64,000 nucleotides of DNA from Piezodorus guildinii (Eukaryota > Arthropoda > Insecta > Hemiptera > Pentatomidae). Each line of letters begins with the position of its first letter. Position 1 is the first letter of the stretch. Made by a program: the position numbers and the translations under genes. Location of the stretch: positions 109,359,563 to 109,423,562 of the forward strand of contig CM041297.1 of NCBI GenBank assembly GCA_023052935.1, read 5' to 3'. Positions 21,331-31,805 of this stretch are shown in pieces. Under the pieces are notes generated by a model that saw only the letters and a program-made list of their open reading frames with translations, made no database searches and was not told where the DNA came from.

Positions 21331-23444
21331 GTGTAATAGCTTCAATTAATCAGTCAATTAAAAATATATATTATTTTCTATGTTACTACAATAGTGTTTG
21401 TCTTGAACCAGAAGCTCTGGACGCATTGGTTTAATTCCTGGATAATTTTCAATTATTATATATAATATCTAATAGTTGCTATAGATTCTTTTCTTTCAAT
21501 CTCATATATTTTATACTCGAATGCTTGATCTAATATAATAAACGTATATTGCTATATTCTTGACCGGCTGCTTTTCTAAGGCATCGATAGCTACAAAAAT
21601 AGTATTAATTAATATATTTTATGTATTTATATACGATACTTTTTAGAACAATTTGAATTATTTTCCAATGATATCGTGTTTACTAATCTTAGTAGGTTGT
21701 ATTTAGAAGAAGATTAAAGTAAACAAGTTTCAATAAATGACATTATTTAAAAACAACCTACACATATTACAATCTATTTAAAATATGTCTGAGAATACTG
21801 AGAGATAATGTAGTTAACCTATGCCATAAGAAAATACCTTTAAAACACTTAGTCGGCTGGCCAAGGTAGAATCAGTCTTAGGCCCCTTCTAGGCTTCACC
21901 CTCCAGCTGCTCTCAGAACCCCGACAGATCTCTCCTCGGTCTCTAATTCTTCCCTCCTCGTTGATAGAGCTTGACTGCCCTTCTCTGATTCTAAAATCGC
22001 ACCCTCATCACCGCACCCCATATTCTTTCCAAAAATACTGATCGTTATCGGACAAAGGCGGGGCTGATATGGGAAGTGCCCTGGGGTCTAGGAAGTTTCC
22101 CGAGGTATCGCTGGGGGCCCCATAGATTTATGAAACGCCTTTTGATGTTTTGCCGACAAAGGATTAATAAATATGTACTTAATTAATATTAAAATTATTT
22201 AATAATGAACTACCCTCAGCATCCTCAGTACATAACATTATATCGTGATACACTGAAAAAAAAATCTGTACTCCGATCTAAATACGGTACCAATATAATT
22301 TATCGACTAGACGGAAATCAATCAATATCAACGAAATTCGATTTTTGATTCGCAATGTCTAAAATATTTACCCGTGACAGACAAGAGAAGAAAAATCGAG
22401 GAATAATGGACCTTTTAAATAATTTCGCTTGGCCTTTAGTGATACAAATCGACTTATTCATTCCCAATACGGTTGCGGTTGCATAACTCAAAAAACCGAA
22501 CCCATCCCTCATCCCAAAATAGAGAGGTCAAAGAGGGGTCTTCTAAAAATAGCCAGCCGAGTGTATTTATACATATATTGTAACCGCAGGTTGCGGTCTG
22601 AGGGCCTCGTCAGGTATTGATGTGCTCTCGGCTAAGACAGGTCATCAATGGAATGCGGTTATGATGTTCCATACCCACGTGGGTGAACATTACTGTTGTC
22701 TTTTTTAGAGCTATTTTAAAATTAAACCCATCGTCTGGGAAGTTCTAATGGAGTATCTTCCTGACAGATGATGTTTTACGAGGGTGATGAAATGGTTGAT
22801 AGGCCCAAGATGTATCGCTTCTTGAGGGTGCCATTATTACGCTAATCTTATGGTATGCTTCAGTGTTGCTATAAATACAAAGAATAATAACACTATCCAT
22901 CAATGTCGCCGCTTTGACAAATAAGACGTTCCGAGAGGAAACATGACAGAAGGAAAAGCTTCGAAATTAATTCAAACCAGTAATAAAAAAAAAAGAAAGA
23001 AGGAATTTATCCTTACCTAAGGGAGAAGAATGCTATTATCTGCCCAAAAATAAATCTGTTCGTGATCTCACACAATTTTAAGATTTCAGGATCTCCTGAG
23101 ACCAAAAAAGATAATTAAAAAAAAGTTCTATTTTTGTTGCCTTGCCAATCTTCTAAGCATATCAAGTGGATCCTAAACTACTGATAAAACTTTACACTAC
23201 AACCAGATCATATCTGAGTACATAAAACTCCAATCTTTTATGATGAAGATAAAGGCAATTTGTGTACAATAAATAGAATATACGTAGCGAGCACTAGGAT
23301 GAGGGGGAATGCCAAAAGTTCATAGTGATATGTCAATAATTTATTTTCATGTAAAACAGAAGATACTGGCAAAGTTTAAAGATTCACTTTTCATTAACAG
23401 AACAAACAAACATCTTGTTTAAGAATGAAGTTCAAAAACTTAAA
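21331..23444. other. Long unassigned stretch with a GC-richer island
   Basis: About 2.1 kb. The segment 21860-22140 is clearly GC-richer than its surroundings but has no open frame or tRNA-like boxes. Open frames at 22318-22512 (-) and 22429-22620 (+) overlap on opposite strands and match nothing I know. Confidence 0.5.
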
Positions 23445-23460
23445 AAAAAAAAAAAATATA

Positions 23461-24300
23461 TCACTACTTACGCTGATGACACATGTATGTGTGTTATCTG
23501 TAAGTAGTGACCCAAGAGTTGCATCACAAACCCTACAGTCTACAACCTACAGTCTCTCATTCAATCCATTGAAGAATGGTGTCATGACAGGAGAATTAAA
23601 ATAAAACCCTATGAATCCCATCACCTTTACGCTTCGTCGCAAGCTTATGACTACCGGTCCGACTGTATCCTTTGGCAACATTCCACTAATCCCTGTTGAA
23701 TAGATTCGTTACCTTTGACTCCATCTAGACAAGCGCCTTACTTGGAATCCTCACACAAGACTGAAACGACAAGAAACTGCCTGCAGACGTTTGTCAAGTA
23801 AGTGTTGTAGTAAGTAACAACACTTACTTGACAAACGATCAAAACTCCATATTTACTACAAAACATTCATCTACATCACTATTGTCAGACCTATGGGGTT
23901 CCACTAAACTATCAAACAATCTGGCATCCAATCCTTGCAATCCAAAATCTTACAAAAAATTCTCAATTCTCCTTACTTTGTAACTAATAAACTCATCCAT
24001 AGAGACCTAAATAACAACAACTGGTTGCAGACTTAGCCTTTGATAGATACACTTTCATAATTCCAAACTACCAGGCACACTCAAACCCGGTTGTCCGTAA
24101 CCTATCATCTACATCTATTCCTGAATCCTCCGAGGTGCCTGAAAAGAAGGTGGCCTCGAGACCTGCTCATAAAATAAACTTTGAAGAACAACCACTGGGT
24201 AGATTCTTAACATGTCTATTCATGCCTGTTATTGCAATTCAGCCATTTTACTTATTGTATTTGTATAAACAGTTGTAAAAAACAATAAAATAAACAATTA
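23461..24300 (+). pseudogene. Jockey-type LINE, RT-to-3'-end remnant
   Basis: Shifting plus frames give TYADDTC (from 23470), LIQSIEEWCHDRRIK, TKPSN-like and ILNSPYFVTNKLIHRDLN segments, then a 3' untranslated end with AATAAAATAAA before an A run. Compared with the intact Jockey element it lacks everything upstream of the catalytic YADD and has many breaks. Two short hairpins interrupt it (23461-23510 and 23788-23837). Confidence 0.8.
23788..23837. repeat. 20-bp perfect hairpin inside the Jockey remnant
   Basis: The arms 23788-23807 (ending AAGTAAGTGTTG) and 23818-23837 are exact inverted copies around a 10-nt loop. In the related Jockey protein the position falls between RRFGQLYRLL and the next NKLLIYRT, so the second arm is an extra reversed copy. 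This is consistent with a local template switch. Confidence 0.75.
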
Positions 24301-24504
24301 AAAAAAAAAAAACTTAAAAAATTTAGAAGCCTAATTATTTTACTTGAGCAATTTTCCAGTGGAATGTTTTTATCTTGGACATAGAAAGCTTTTATGCAAG
24401 CCACAGTCTACACCCAAAAAGATGTTTTTACTTATTTTTTCACCCCTACCTCTTCTTTGTAGATTATAAGGTGATTTTCCAAAAAGTTAGTTAGATTTTA
24501 AAAA

Positions 24505-24506
<2 letters not shown>

Positions 24507-24551
<45 letters not shown>

Positions 24552-24557
24552 ATATAT
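24507..24557. repeat. TA dinucleotide microsatellite
   Basis: An almost pure AT/TA run of about 50 bp with one phase change near 24540. Confidence 0.95.
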
Positions 24558-24609
24558 TGTTTGATCAGTTCTCGACTGTTGATAATTTAAGTTTCTTTTT
24601 ATTTAAGTT

Positions 24610-24829
24610 GTTGTTCTCAGGTTTCAGTCAATGAATAAACAATTTTATCTATGCGACGTTTTGAGAATTTATTCTTTCATAATCATGCAATTTTGGACAA
24701 TATGGTGTCTTAAATAGACATGTGTAGACCATCAACTTTGAAAGAACACTGCAGTGTATATAATAAATAAATTCTCAAAACGTCGCATAGATAAAATTGT
24801 TTATTCATTGACTGAAACCTGAGAACAAC
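24610..24829. repeat. 64-bp perfect inverted repeat flanked by TA runs
   Basis: The arms 24610-24673 (starting GTTGTTCTCAGGTTTCAG) and 24766-24829 are exact inverted copies with a 92-bp spacer. TA microsatellites lie directly outside on both sides. The arms contain CAAAACGTCGCAT, similar in form to the GAAACGTCGCC of family E. Perfect arms mean a recent origin or ongoing homogenisation. No protein is encoded. Confidence 0.9.
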
Positions 24830-24835
24830 AGAAAG

Positions 24836-24836
<1 letters not shown>

Positions 24837-24910
<74 letters not shown>
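24837..24910. repeat. TA then TG microsatellite
   Basis: About 62 bp of TA repeats are followed by five TG units. A hydrophobic YI-repeat open frame on the minus strand is an artefact of this run. Confidence 0.95.
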
Positions 24911-26898
24911 ATGATGATATATCATTGAAAAAATCAGGTTCTGGATAATAAAGAGTACCATGGAATACCATGGATCCTGCACTGTTTAACCAAAAGATTC
25001 TCCAAAACCAATCTGAATGTGTATATAATTGATACAATTACCTATCATACATATCATGTGTAGTTAGATGATTCTAATTTTATAATACATTTGTACAATA
25101 GTAAATTAATATTATTATTATTTTATTTTATCAAAAACTCTTCGCTTCATTACAACACTTTAAATGTAGAAAATTCTTAAAATATGAAATATTGCACTTA
25201 TTAAGCTATCTGTAACTATTTTACAATTATTAGAAAAAAAAAGGTTTCAAGGTTTTAATAAAATATACTAAATAAGCATATTAAATGAAAGTCCAATTTT
25301 TAAGTAGCCGATGAAAAACATAGCAAAACAAATCTACCTTCTTCTTACTAACATAAATAAAATTAGATTATAAGTATAATTTTTTAATTATTGAAAATTT
25401 TGAATTTTTATAGCCTGCATATAATTTTATAATATCTAAAATAACTCACGATAGTACCTTGGCTGTGATTAATTGTTATCATATCATAAATATATATTTC
25501 TTATATAAATAACTCACATGTAATACTTCAAAAAGTTGCTTCCAGTCAATGTTTTACTTACCTGCAAAAAATAAAAGTTGTTAGTGACCAATTCAACAAA
25601 TCATGGAATATTAATAAGATAAAATAAAACTAGGAATAATATGTAATGTTGAAAACGTAACAATAATTTTATGAATTTTTTAGTGTAAGTTTAAAAAAAA
25701 AAAATTCTTGTGGTACATACATTCACCCACAAGTATTAGACATGAAAAATTGTCTGCTTCTTTAAAATATCTGATTTTTTCTTTATTGCTGTTTCCAAAA
25801 ATTGTGTTTACTGTAGATCCTTTTACAGAATATTTTTCAATCATTTCAGGCCACCTCCAAACAGCTCTTTATATAAAGAGAAACTAATTTCAATAAAAAA
25901 CTTTTCAATTTCAAAACCACTGAAAAATTTAATTTAATACAACTCATAAGAGAATTTAATATTTAGTACTTAATATGGATTGTACAGCCTAATAGATCCA
26001 TGATATATAATAAATAATATTTATCTAAATGCATGACAAACATTTAATTTAACACAACAAAGTGTTATTTCAGCTTATAAAAAAATGATTTTCAATTTAG
26101 TAATAATGAAAAGGACTTTATGGTTTAAAAATATGTCATTTCTTATGAACAGATATTTAATTTATTGTGGTCCTCAATTATGCATTTTTAGAATAAAATT
26201 AAGTTAAAGAAATGATTTTTTCCATTAAATGAATTGCTTTCAAAGTTAATTTTGGTCAATCAGAGAAAACATCTTAATAATTCCACCATCAAAGAGAGCA
26301 GGGATTAATTCAAGTGCACTCTAGGGGAATAAACGGTAACTAACTACATTGTGAATCTAGTACATTTTTATTAATAGCTTCTGATTCTTATTTTACTGGT
26401 TTAAGGTGTTATTCTGATTAATTAGTGATATGAAAGATTATAAATACTTTAAAATCTATATAAAATGAAGTTGTATAACAGCTGTTTGATTATATCTATC
26501 AGATATAAAACTACTGTCACCTATTTGGTATTTTATTAAAAGAAGTTTATCTGAAACCAACAAAGTTATAATAACATTATCAACAAGCGGAGGCCCCTCA
26601 CCTTCAAAATATATGGACACCCCGAACAGGGAGTATAGTTTTATATCTTATTAAATTATTAAGCCTTCAAATACCGGTAGGTAGAAAAAGGTATGGTTAG
26701 TTAACACATATTATAACATATATACTATTATTATATTTATATTAATTCTTTGTTTTTTCTGTTTGAGGGATCGAAAAAAAAAAATAAATAACATTAAATT
26801 ATAAGACTGAAATGCGTTTCTTGCTTTAAGAAGTAAAAAGTATCATAACAAAACTGCAGCTTTGAAGGAGTTAAGCATTTTACTTGAATGATAGAATA
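24911..26898. other. Long AT-rich stretch, nothing recognised
   Basis: About 2 kb with very high AT content, no repeat ends and no plausible frame. It includes a potential minus-strand GGTAAGT splice-donor-like site near 25555 without any supporting exon. Confidence 0.5.
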
Positions 26899-27428
26899 CT
26901 TAAATGTAAGGTGACCAGACTTCCTGTTTTTCGTGGGACAGTACCGATTTTTCACAATTTTGTCCGCGTCCCTCGACGTTTTTCAAAAGTCCTAACTTTT
27001 AGAATTAAGTTAAATTCATTCAAGTTAAATCTGTTCATTGTTCCCTTTTCTGCCACCCATCATACCCGACGGACTGACACCTGGTTGGACGTTTACATTA
27101 GAATAGAATAGAATAGAATAGAATAGAAAAAAAAATTTTATTCTGGGACTAGGTCCCCTAAGAATAACAGGTTTGTACAGTATATGGAAATATACATGTC
27201 TGGCCAACAGACAGAAGGAACATAATCAATAAATAATTACAATTATGGGTTAATATATGTCTGCATATATCCAAAAAATAAATACAATGATAAAATTAAA
27301 ATAAAAACAATTCTTAGAAAGTATTTTGTTGAACGGAATTAAAAATTAATTAGTAGATAACAGCATTTAAATATAGACAATGAACAAAATTATTCTTCAT
27401 TCAAAGTGTGATTTCAGAAATAAAAATG

Positions 27429-30242
27429 TTACAGTTTCTGAGCGTCTTTTTGGGATAATAAAAGGTATTGGAAAAGTTGGGATTTGAATGAGGAGAGGGA
27501 AGCAGCATGGCGGATATGAGTAGGTAGAGAATTCCAGAAATTAGAGGAGCGGACAAGGAAGGAACGATCAAATGTTTTAGTCCTATGGATAGGCAAATAA
27601 AGGTCGGAATGGCGCGATCTTGTTTCAAGTGAGTGGACTGAGGATTTAAATTGTAGGAGACTATGGATGTATGGAGGGTGTTGAGAGTTAATGATTTGGT
27701 AAAGGTATGATCCTAGGAAATATTGTCTGCGGATTGGGGGGAGGAGCCACTTTAACTCACCGTAAAAATGGGTCACATGAGACCTCTTCGGAGTACTGAG
27801 GACAAATCTTAAAAATATGTTCATGATTCGTTTAAGCCTGTCCTCAAGCACAGTCGAGAGGCCACCATATACTAAGCAGCAATAGTCAAAGTGGGGGAAA
27901 ATAAGTGCGGATACAAGGAGGATACGGGTGGATAGTGGAAGAAGATGGCTGGAGCGATGGAAATATTTGAGGGTACTTATTGTTCTTCGGGAAATTTGGG
28001 CAATATGGGGTTTCCAGGAAAGAGTTTGGTCAATGGTAATACCCAGGTTTTTGACAGAGGAAGTGAAGGTGATTGGATGTTCATTTAAGGTGAGACTCGG
28101 AAATGTGGTATAGGATCTGAGGAGGGAATTGGAACCAATTAGAATGGCCTGAGTTTTTGTAGGATTTAGCATTAGTTTATTCAGGTTTGCCCAGGCACAG
28201 ATTCCATCAAGGTCTTCCTGAATATTGGCAAATGCTACTAGTGAATTGGAGGGAGAGAAGGATAAATAGATCTGGAAATCGTCAGCATATAGGTGGTGGG
28301 AACAGTGATGGATAGAGTTGGGAAGGTCATTGATATAACAATTAAAAAGAAGGGGAGAGATGCTTGAGCCTTGGGCCACACCTGCCGAAAGGGCTCGAAA
28401 GGAAGATAGAGGATGATTAGGAATAGTGACAGCTTGAGTTCTGTCAGAAAGAAATGATTGAAACCACATGATAGTGCTGTTTGAAAAAGATAGAGACTTT
28501 AGTTTAGAGAAAAGGATGGAGTGATCCAGGGAGTCAAATGCTTTTGAGAAGTCCAGCAGTATTAGCACGGTCAGTTTCGTTTCGTCCATAGCAGTGTGTA
28601 TGTCGTTGGTGATTTTGAGGAGAGCGGATTGTGTGGAAAAGCCAGGTCGGAAGCCAGATTGGAAAGGATCAAGAAGTTTAGAATTTTCAAGGAAATTTGA
28701 TAATTGTTTCTGAACTATTCTTTCTAAAGGTTTGGAGAGGTTCGAGAGGATGGAAATAGGGCGATAGTCTTTAGGGGATGTAGGGTTGGAACATTTACTG
28801 ATAGGATGGACTATTGCTTTTTTCCAATTAGTGGGAAATACGGAATTTTGGAGGGAAAAGTTATAAATAAATAGCAGAACTGGTAGGATTTCAGGAAGGC
28901 ATAATTTTAACAGTTTTACGGGAATTGCATCAAATCCAATGGAGTTGGTATGAGATTTCAGTACAGCGGAGATAAGGTCAGTTGGTGAAATGTCAGAAAA
29001 ATAAAAATTATCGGGGTTGAATGATGGAATTGAAGAGAAGTTTGAAAAAGTTGGTGAAGAATTATCAGAGGAGGTATTTGAAAAGTAAGAATTTAATTCA
29101 TCGGCTGAGACCTGAAAGATTAGTGAGGAAGAGGATTTGCAGAGAGAGAGTTTGCGGAGGAGTTGCCATTTTGACTTGGAATCGGGAGTAGCGGAGAAGG
29201 CTGCGTGAAAGTATTTTGTTTTTGCTTGTCTGATTGTCGCCTGAGTCAGATTGCGGAGTGCCCTGTACGCTTGATAGTCCTCAGTCAGTCTTGTACGTCT
29301 AAAGCGTCTACGGGCTGCCTCACGCTTCTTTTGTAAGTCTTTTATTTCTGGACTCATCCAAGGAGTAGGGCGGTGACGGAAGGTGCAGGTTTTGAGTGGA
29401 GCATGGATGTCGAGGATACTTAGGAGATTGGAGGTGAGAATGTGAACCATTGAATCGATGGAAGAACAGGTGTAAATCGAATCCCAATTTAGAGCTTCAA
29501 TATTGGGTGCAATAATTTCTCGGGTAAGGCAATCGAGGTTTCGGAAAGTTAAGGTTTTAGGAATAAATGCTGAAGTTTGGAAATTATATGATATGTGGAT
29601 GAGATCGTGAGATGATAGAAATGGAACAGGTACTTGAGAAGCGGAAAGAAGGTTGTGAGTTGAATCGATAATATGGAGGTCCAACCAAGTGTCGGAATGA
29701 TGAGTGTGGTGAGTAGGAGCATATGGAACGATGAATAGGTTGAGAGAGAAGAAGAGGTTATCCAGGTAGTGTTTATCGTTGGAGTCGGAAAGGAAGTTGG
29801 TGTTAAAATCACCACAAATTATGATATTATTGAATAGAGGGACATTTCTGTAAAGGATTGATTCAAAGGAAGGGTCAAATGGGACCAAAGGAGGGCGATA
29901 TACTACTGCATAAAGGAGAGGTTGTGTGTTAGAGGAGATTTCAACGAAAAGGAATTCAATATGGGAAGAATCAGATTGGGATGACAGATCCAGGACACGA
30001 GATTTCAGGCTGCTGTGGACATAAAGTGCTACACCACCGCCAGTCCGGCCAATCCGGTCATGGCGGATAAAGGAATAGTCAGGGAGGGAAACGGAAGAGG
30101 AAGGAATATAGGGCTTCAGCCATGTTTCAGAGACTGCGATAATGTGATAGAAATTGTGGGTGAAATAGTGAAGGAATTCGTCGAAGTGGGCGGGAAGGGA
30201 CTGGGCATTAACATGGCAGGAGGTCAGGACATTAGACATATA
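27429..30242 (-). CDS. CR1-type LINE ORF2: APE endonuclease and reverse transcriptase
   Basis: An uninterrupted frame of 937 codons starting at the ATG at 30242; an upstream extension of the frame has no ATG. The endonuclease domain comes first (HVNAQSLPAHF, then AVSETWL, ICGDFNTNF, and SSHDLIHI near residue 215). The RT follows (SIGFDAIPVKLLK, KDYRPISILSNLSKPLERIV, QSGFRPGFSTQSAL, LLDFSKAFDSLDH, AGVAQGSSISPLLF, and the catalytic YADD at about residue 655). The C-terminal tail runs through FDYCCLVYGG and SHVTHFYGELKWLLP. All catalytic motifs appear intact. The protein would nick target DNA and copy the element RNA there. Length is normal for the family. Confidence 0.92.
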   Translation of the reverse strand, partial: YMSNVLTSCHVNAQSLPAHFDEFLHYFTHNFYHIIAVSETWLKPYIPSSSVSLPDYSFIRHDRIGRTGGGVALYVHSSLKSRVLDLSSQSDSSHIEFLFVEISSNTQPLLYAVVYRPPLVPFDPSFESILYRNVPLFNNIIICGDFNTNFLSDSNDKHYLDNLFFSLNLFIVPYAPTHHTHHSDTWLDLHIIDSTHNLLSASQVPVPFLSSHDLIHISYNFQTSAFIPKTLTFRNLDCLTREIIAPNIEALNWDSIYTCSSIDSMVHILTSNLLSILDIHAPLKTCTFRHRPTPWMSPEIKDLQKKREAARRRFRRTRLTEDYQAYRALRNLTQATIRQAKTKYFHAAFSATPDSKSKWQLLRKLSLCKSSSSLIFQVSADELNSYFSNTSSDNSSPTFSNFSSIPSFNPDNFYFSDISPTDLISAVLKSHTNSIGFDAIPVKLLKLCLPEILPVLLFIYNFSLQNSVFPTNWKKAIVHPISKCSNPTSPKDYRPISILSNLSKPLERIVQKQLSNFLENSKLLDPFQSGFRPGFSTQSALLKITNDIHTAMDETKLTVLILLDFSKAFDSLDHSILFSKLKSLSFSNSTIMWFQSFLSDRTQAVTIPNHPLSSFRALSAGVAQGSSISPLLFNCYINDLPNSIHHCSHHLYADDFQIYLSFSPSNSLVAFANIQEDLDGICAWANLNKLMLNPTKTQAILIGSNSLLRSYTTFPSLTLNEHPITFTSSVKNLGITIDQTLSWKPHIAQISRRTISTLKYFHRSSHLLPLSTRILLVSALIFPHFDYCCLVYGGLSTVLEDRLKRIMNIFLRFVLSTPKRSHVTHFYGELKWLLPPIRRQYFLGSYLYQIINSQHPPYIHSLLQFKSSVHSLETRSRHSDLYLPIHRTKTFDRSFLVRSSNFWNSLPTHIRHAASLSSFKSQLFQYLLLSQKDAQKL

Positions 30243-30513
30243 GGAAAGGAGGTGGAATAGCAAACAGAGTATGAGAAGACGCTAGAGACACAATAGAGAG
30301 ATAAGTGAAAGTGAACATGAAATAGTTAATAAAGATAAAAATGTACAAAAGAGCCTTTGCCGACAAATAAAAAAAATATTCTTTTGAAATAAAAAAAAAC
30401 AAAATTAGAGAAAAGAAAACGATTAAGTAAGTTAGTCTGACAAAACAAAGAAGAATATTAGAAGCCGAGACCATTTCCAGCTCGCATCCAGTAAGCAGAC
30501 GGATGCCCAGGAG

Positions 30514-31469
30514 TCAGCCGAAGACGTCCAGGTCCTGGGGTTTATCGATGAAAATTACAGGGTGACCATCTTCTTTTCGGCAGCGCACTCTACCGGCAGT
30601 AAACCAAACGTATTTGATTTTTTTCTCTAATCTCTTCTGCCTGGCGAGCCAGTATAGGTGTCTATTCATTATAGACATCTCCTCACTGAGATAGATACGG
30701 TGGGAGTCGTTCTCTTGCCACCCAATATCCCGTGTCGAGAAGTCTCTTTTCACTTTTCTACACCTCACTAACTCATCACGCATCGACTGCCTTACGAACC
30801 GAGCAATAATAGAAGGTGGTCTCTGGTCATCTTTTTTTGGTCTGCGTCGCTCTACGATGTCTAAGTCTTCAGAACTAACCTTGATTCCCAAGCCCGCCGC
30901 TACGCTTGTCACAAGGGCTGCTGGTGTTTCCCCTGGGCGCACTGGGATCCCGCGTATTTCTACAGACCTGCAGAGTAGCCCCTGCTCGGCCTTATTAAGG
31001 CGAACTTCTAAATCGGTTACGCGGGATTTTAGAATTTTGTTTTCCACCGTGACATCCTCTAAATGCTTGGCCTGGCCCTCAAGATGCCTTTCTATTTTAG
31101 AAAGACGGTCATTGAGCTCGAAGCTCAGTTCACCATATTTTTCTAGCGACTGTTTGATGCTTTTAATATCTTCATTTACATCTGTCTTGAGTTGGTTCAC
31201 GGCAGCGAGTATGTCTGCTGCCGAAGGTTCCGTGTTCTTAAGTGGACTCCGGGGCGGGCTAGATGATTTATCTTCTCTGGCTTGACCGGTTTTTTTTCCT
31301 TGGTCGCATTTTTTACATAGCCATATTTTTTTTGCAATTTTATATTTTCAATTTCTTTTTCCGCTAGATTACAGCATCTACCGTGATAAATTACACGGCA
31401 TTTGCTACAACCCACATTACCCTTGTCGTCTCGAGTAATTGCATTATCACATAGCGTGCACTGTACCAT
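30514..31469 (-). pseudogene. CR1-type LINE ORF1: PHD finger, coiled coil, FP-like C-terminus
   Basis: It starts at the ATG at 31469 (MVQCTLCDN). The N-terminus has a PHD-type cysteine pattern (CTLC, GCSKC, YHGRCC, and WLCKKC after a frame change). A heptad-rich coiled coil (EKYGELSFELNDRLSKIERH through VTDLEVRLNKAEQ) follows, then a C-terminal region ending IKYVWFTAGRVRCRKEDG that resembles the baculovirus FP25-type domain found in many insect LINE ORF1s. The frame is broken once, in the T run 31326-31333. A one-base length change there separates the PHD part from the rest. ORF1 proteins bind element RNA. Confidence 0.82.
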
Positions 31470-31805
31470 TTTGTTAATTTCAAAGAGTACGTAAGAAAAA
31501 AATAAATGAATTTATATGTATATAAATCTCTCTTTTAAGATGTTTACGCTATGTAGTGCGGTGCCTAGACGTTTAATCCTTGAGGGATTAAGGATTAACT
31601 TTCTCTCTCGACCGCCTAAAGCCCAGTAAATTACTACCTTTGTTATTGTGTAGTTATGCGCACATTCACGAGCTTTTTAAGTGACACTTTGTTCGTTCAA
31701 TTGATGTACACTTCAAAAAGTATAACGAAACAGGATACAAATAGCAATATTTACGTGATAAGAAGAACTGTGGGAGCGGTACAAGTTGCCTCAATGCCGT
31801 CTCTA

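Larger units (their letters stand above)
27101..31805 (-). mobile_element. CR1-type LINE copy 1, nearly complete
   Basis: A 4.7-kb minus-strand element inserted into copy 2 of its own family, flanked by ATTA (27097-27100 and 31806-31809). Layout in its own direction: about 330 bp of leader, ORF1 (31469-30514, one frameshift), a ~270-bp gap, ORF2 (30242-27429, open), about 330 bp of 3' UTR, and a tail of TTCTA repeats. A PHD-type ORF1 plus APE-type endonuclease and RT place it in the CR1/L2-like group. The exact clade is not settled. Confidence 0.9.

Noticed and set aside
24801..25037. YI-repeat peptide frame, and a similar one at 58232-58447
   Set aside because: Both come from TA microsatellites read in a fixed frame.
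31656..31805. First 50 codons of the 645-codon frame as part of LINE copy 2
   Set aside because: They lie in the leader of the oppositely oriented copy 1; true LINE similarity begins at about 31806.
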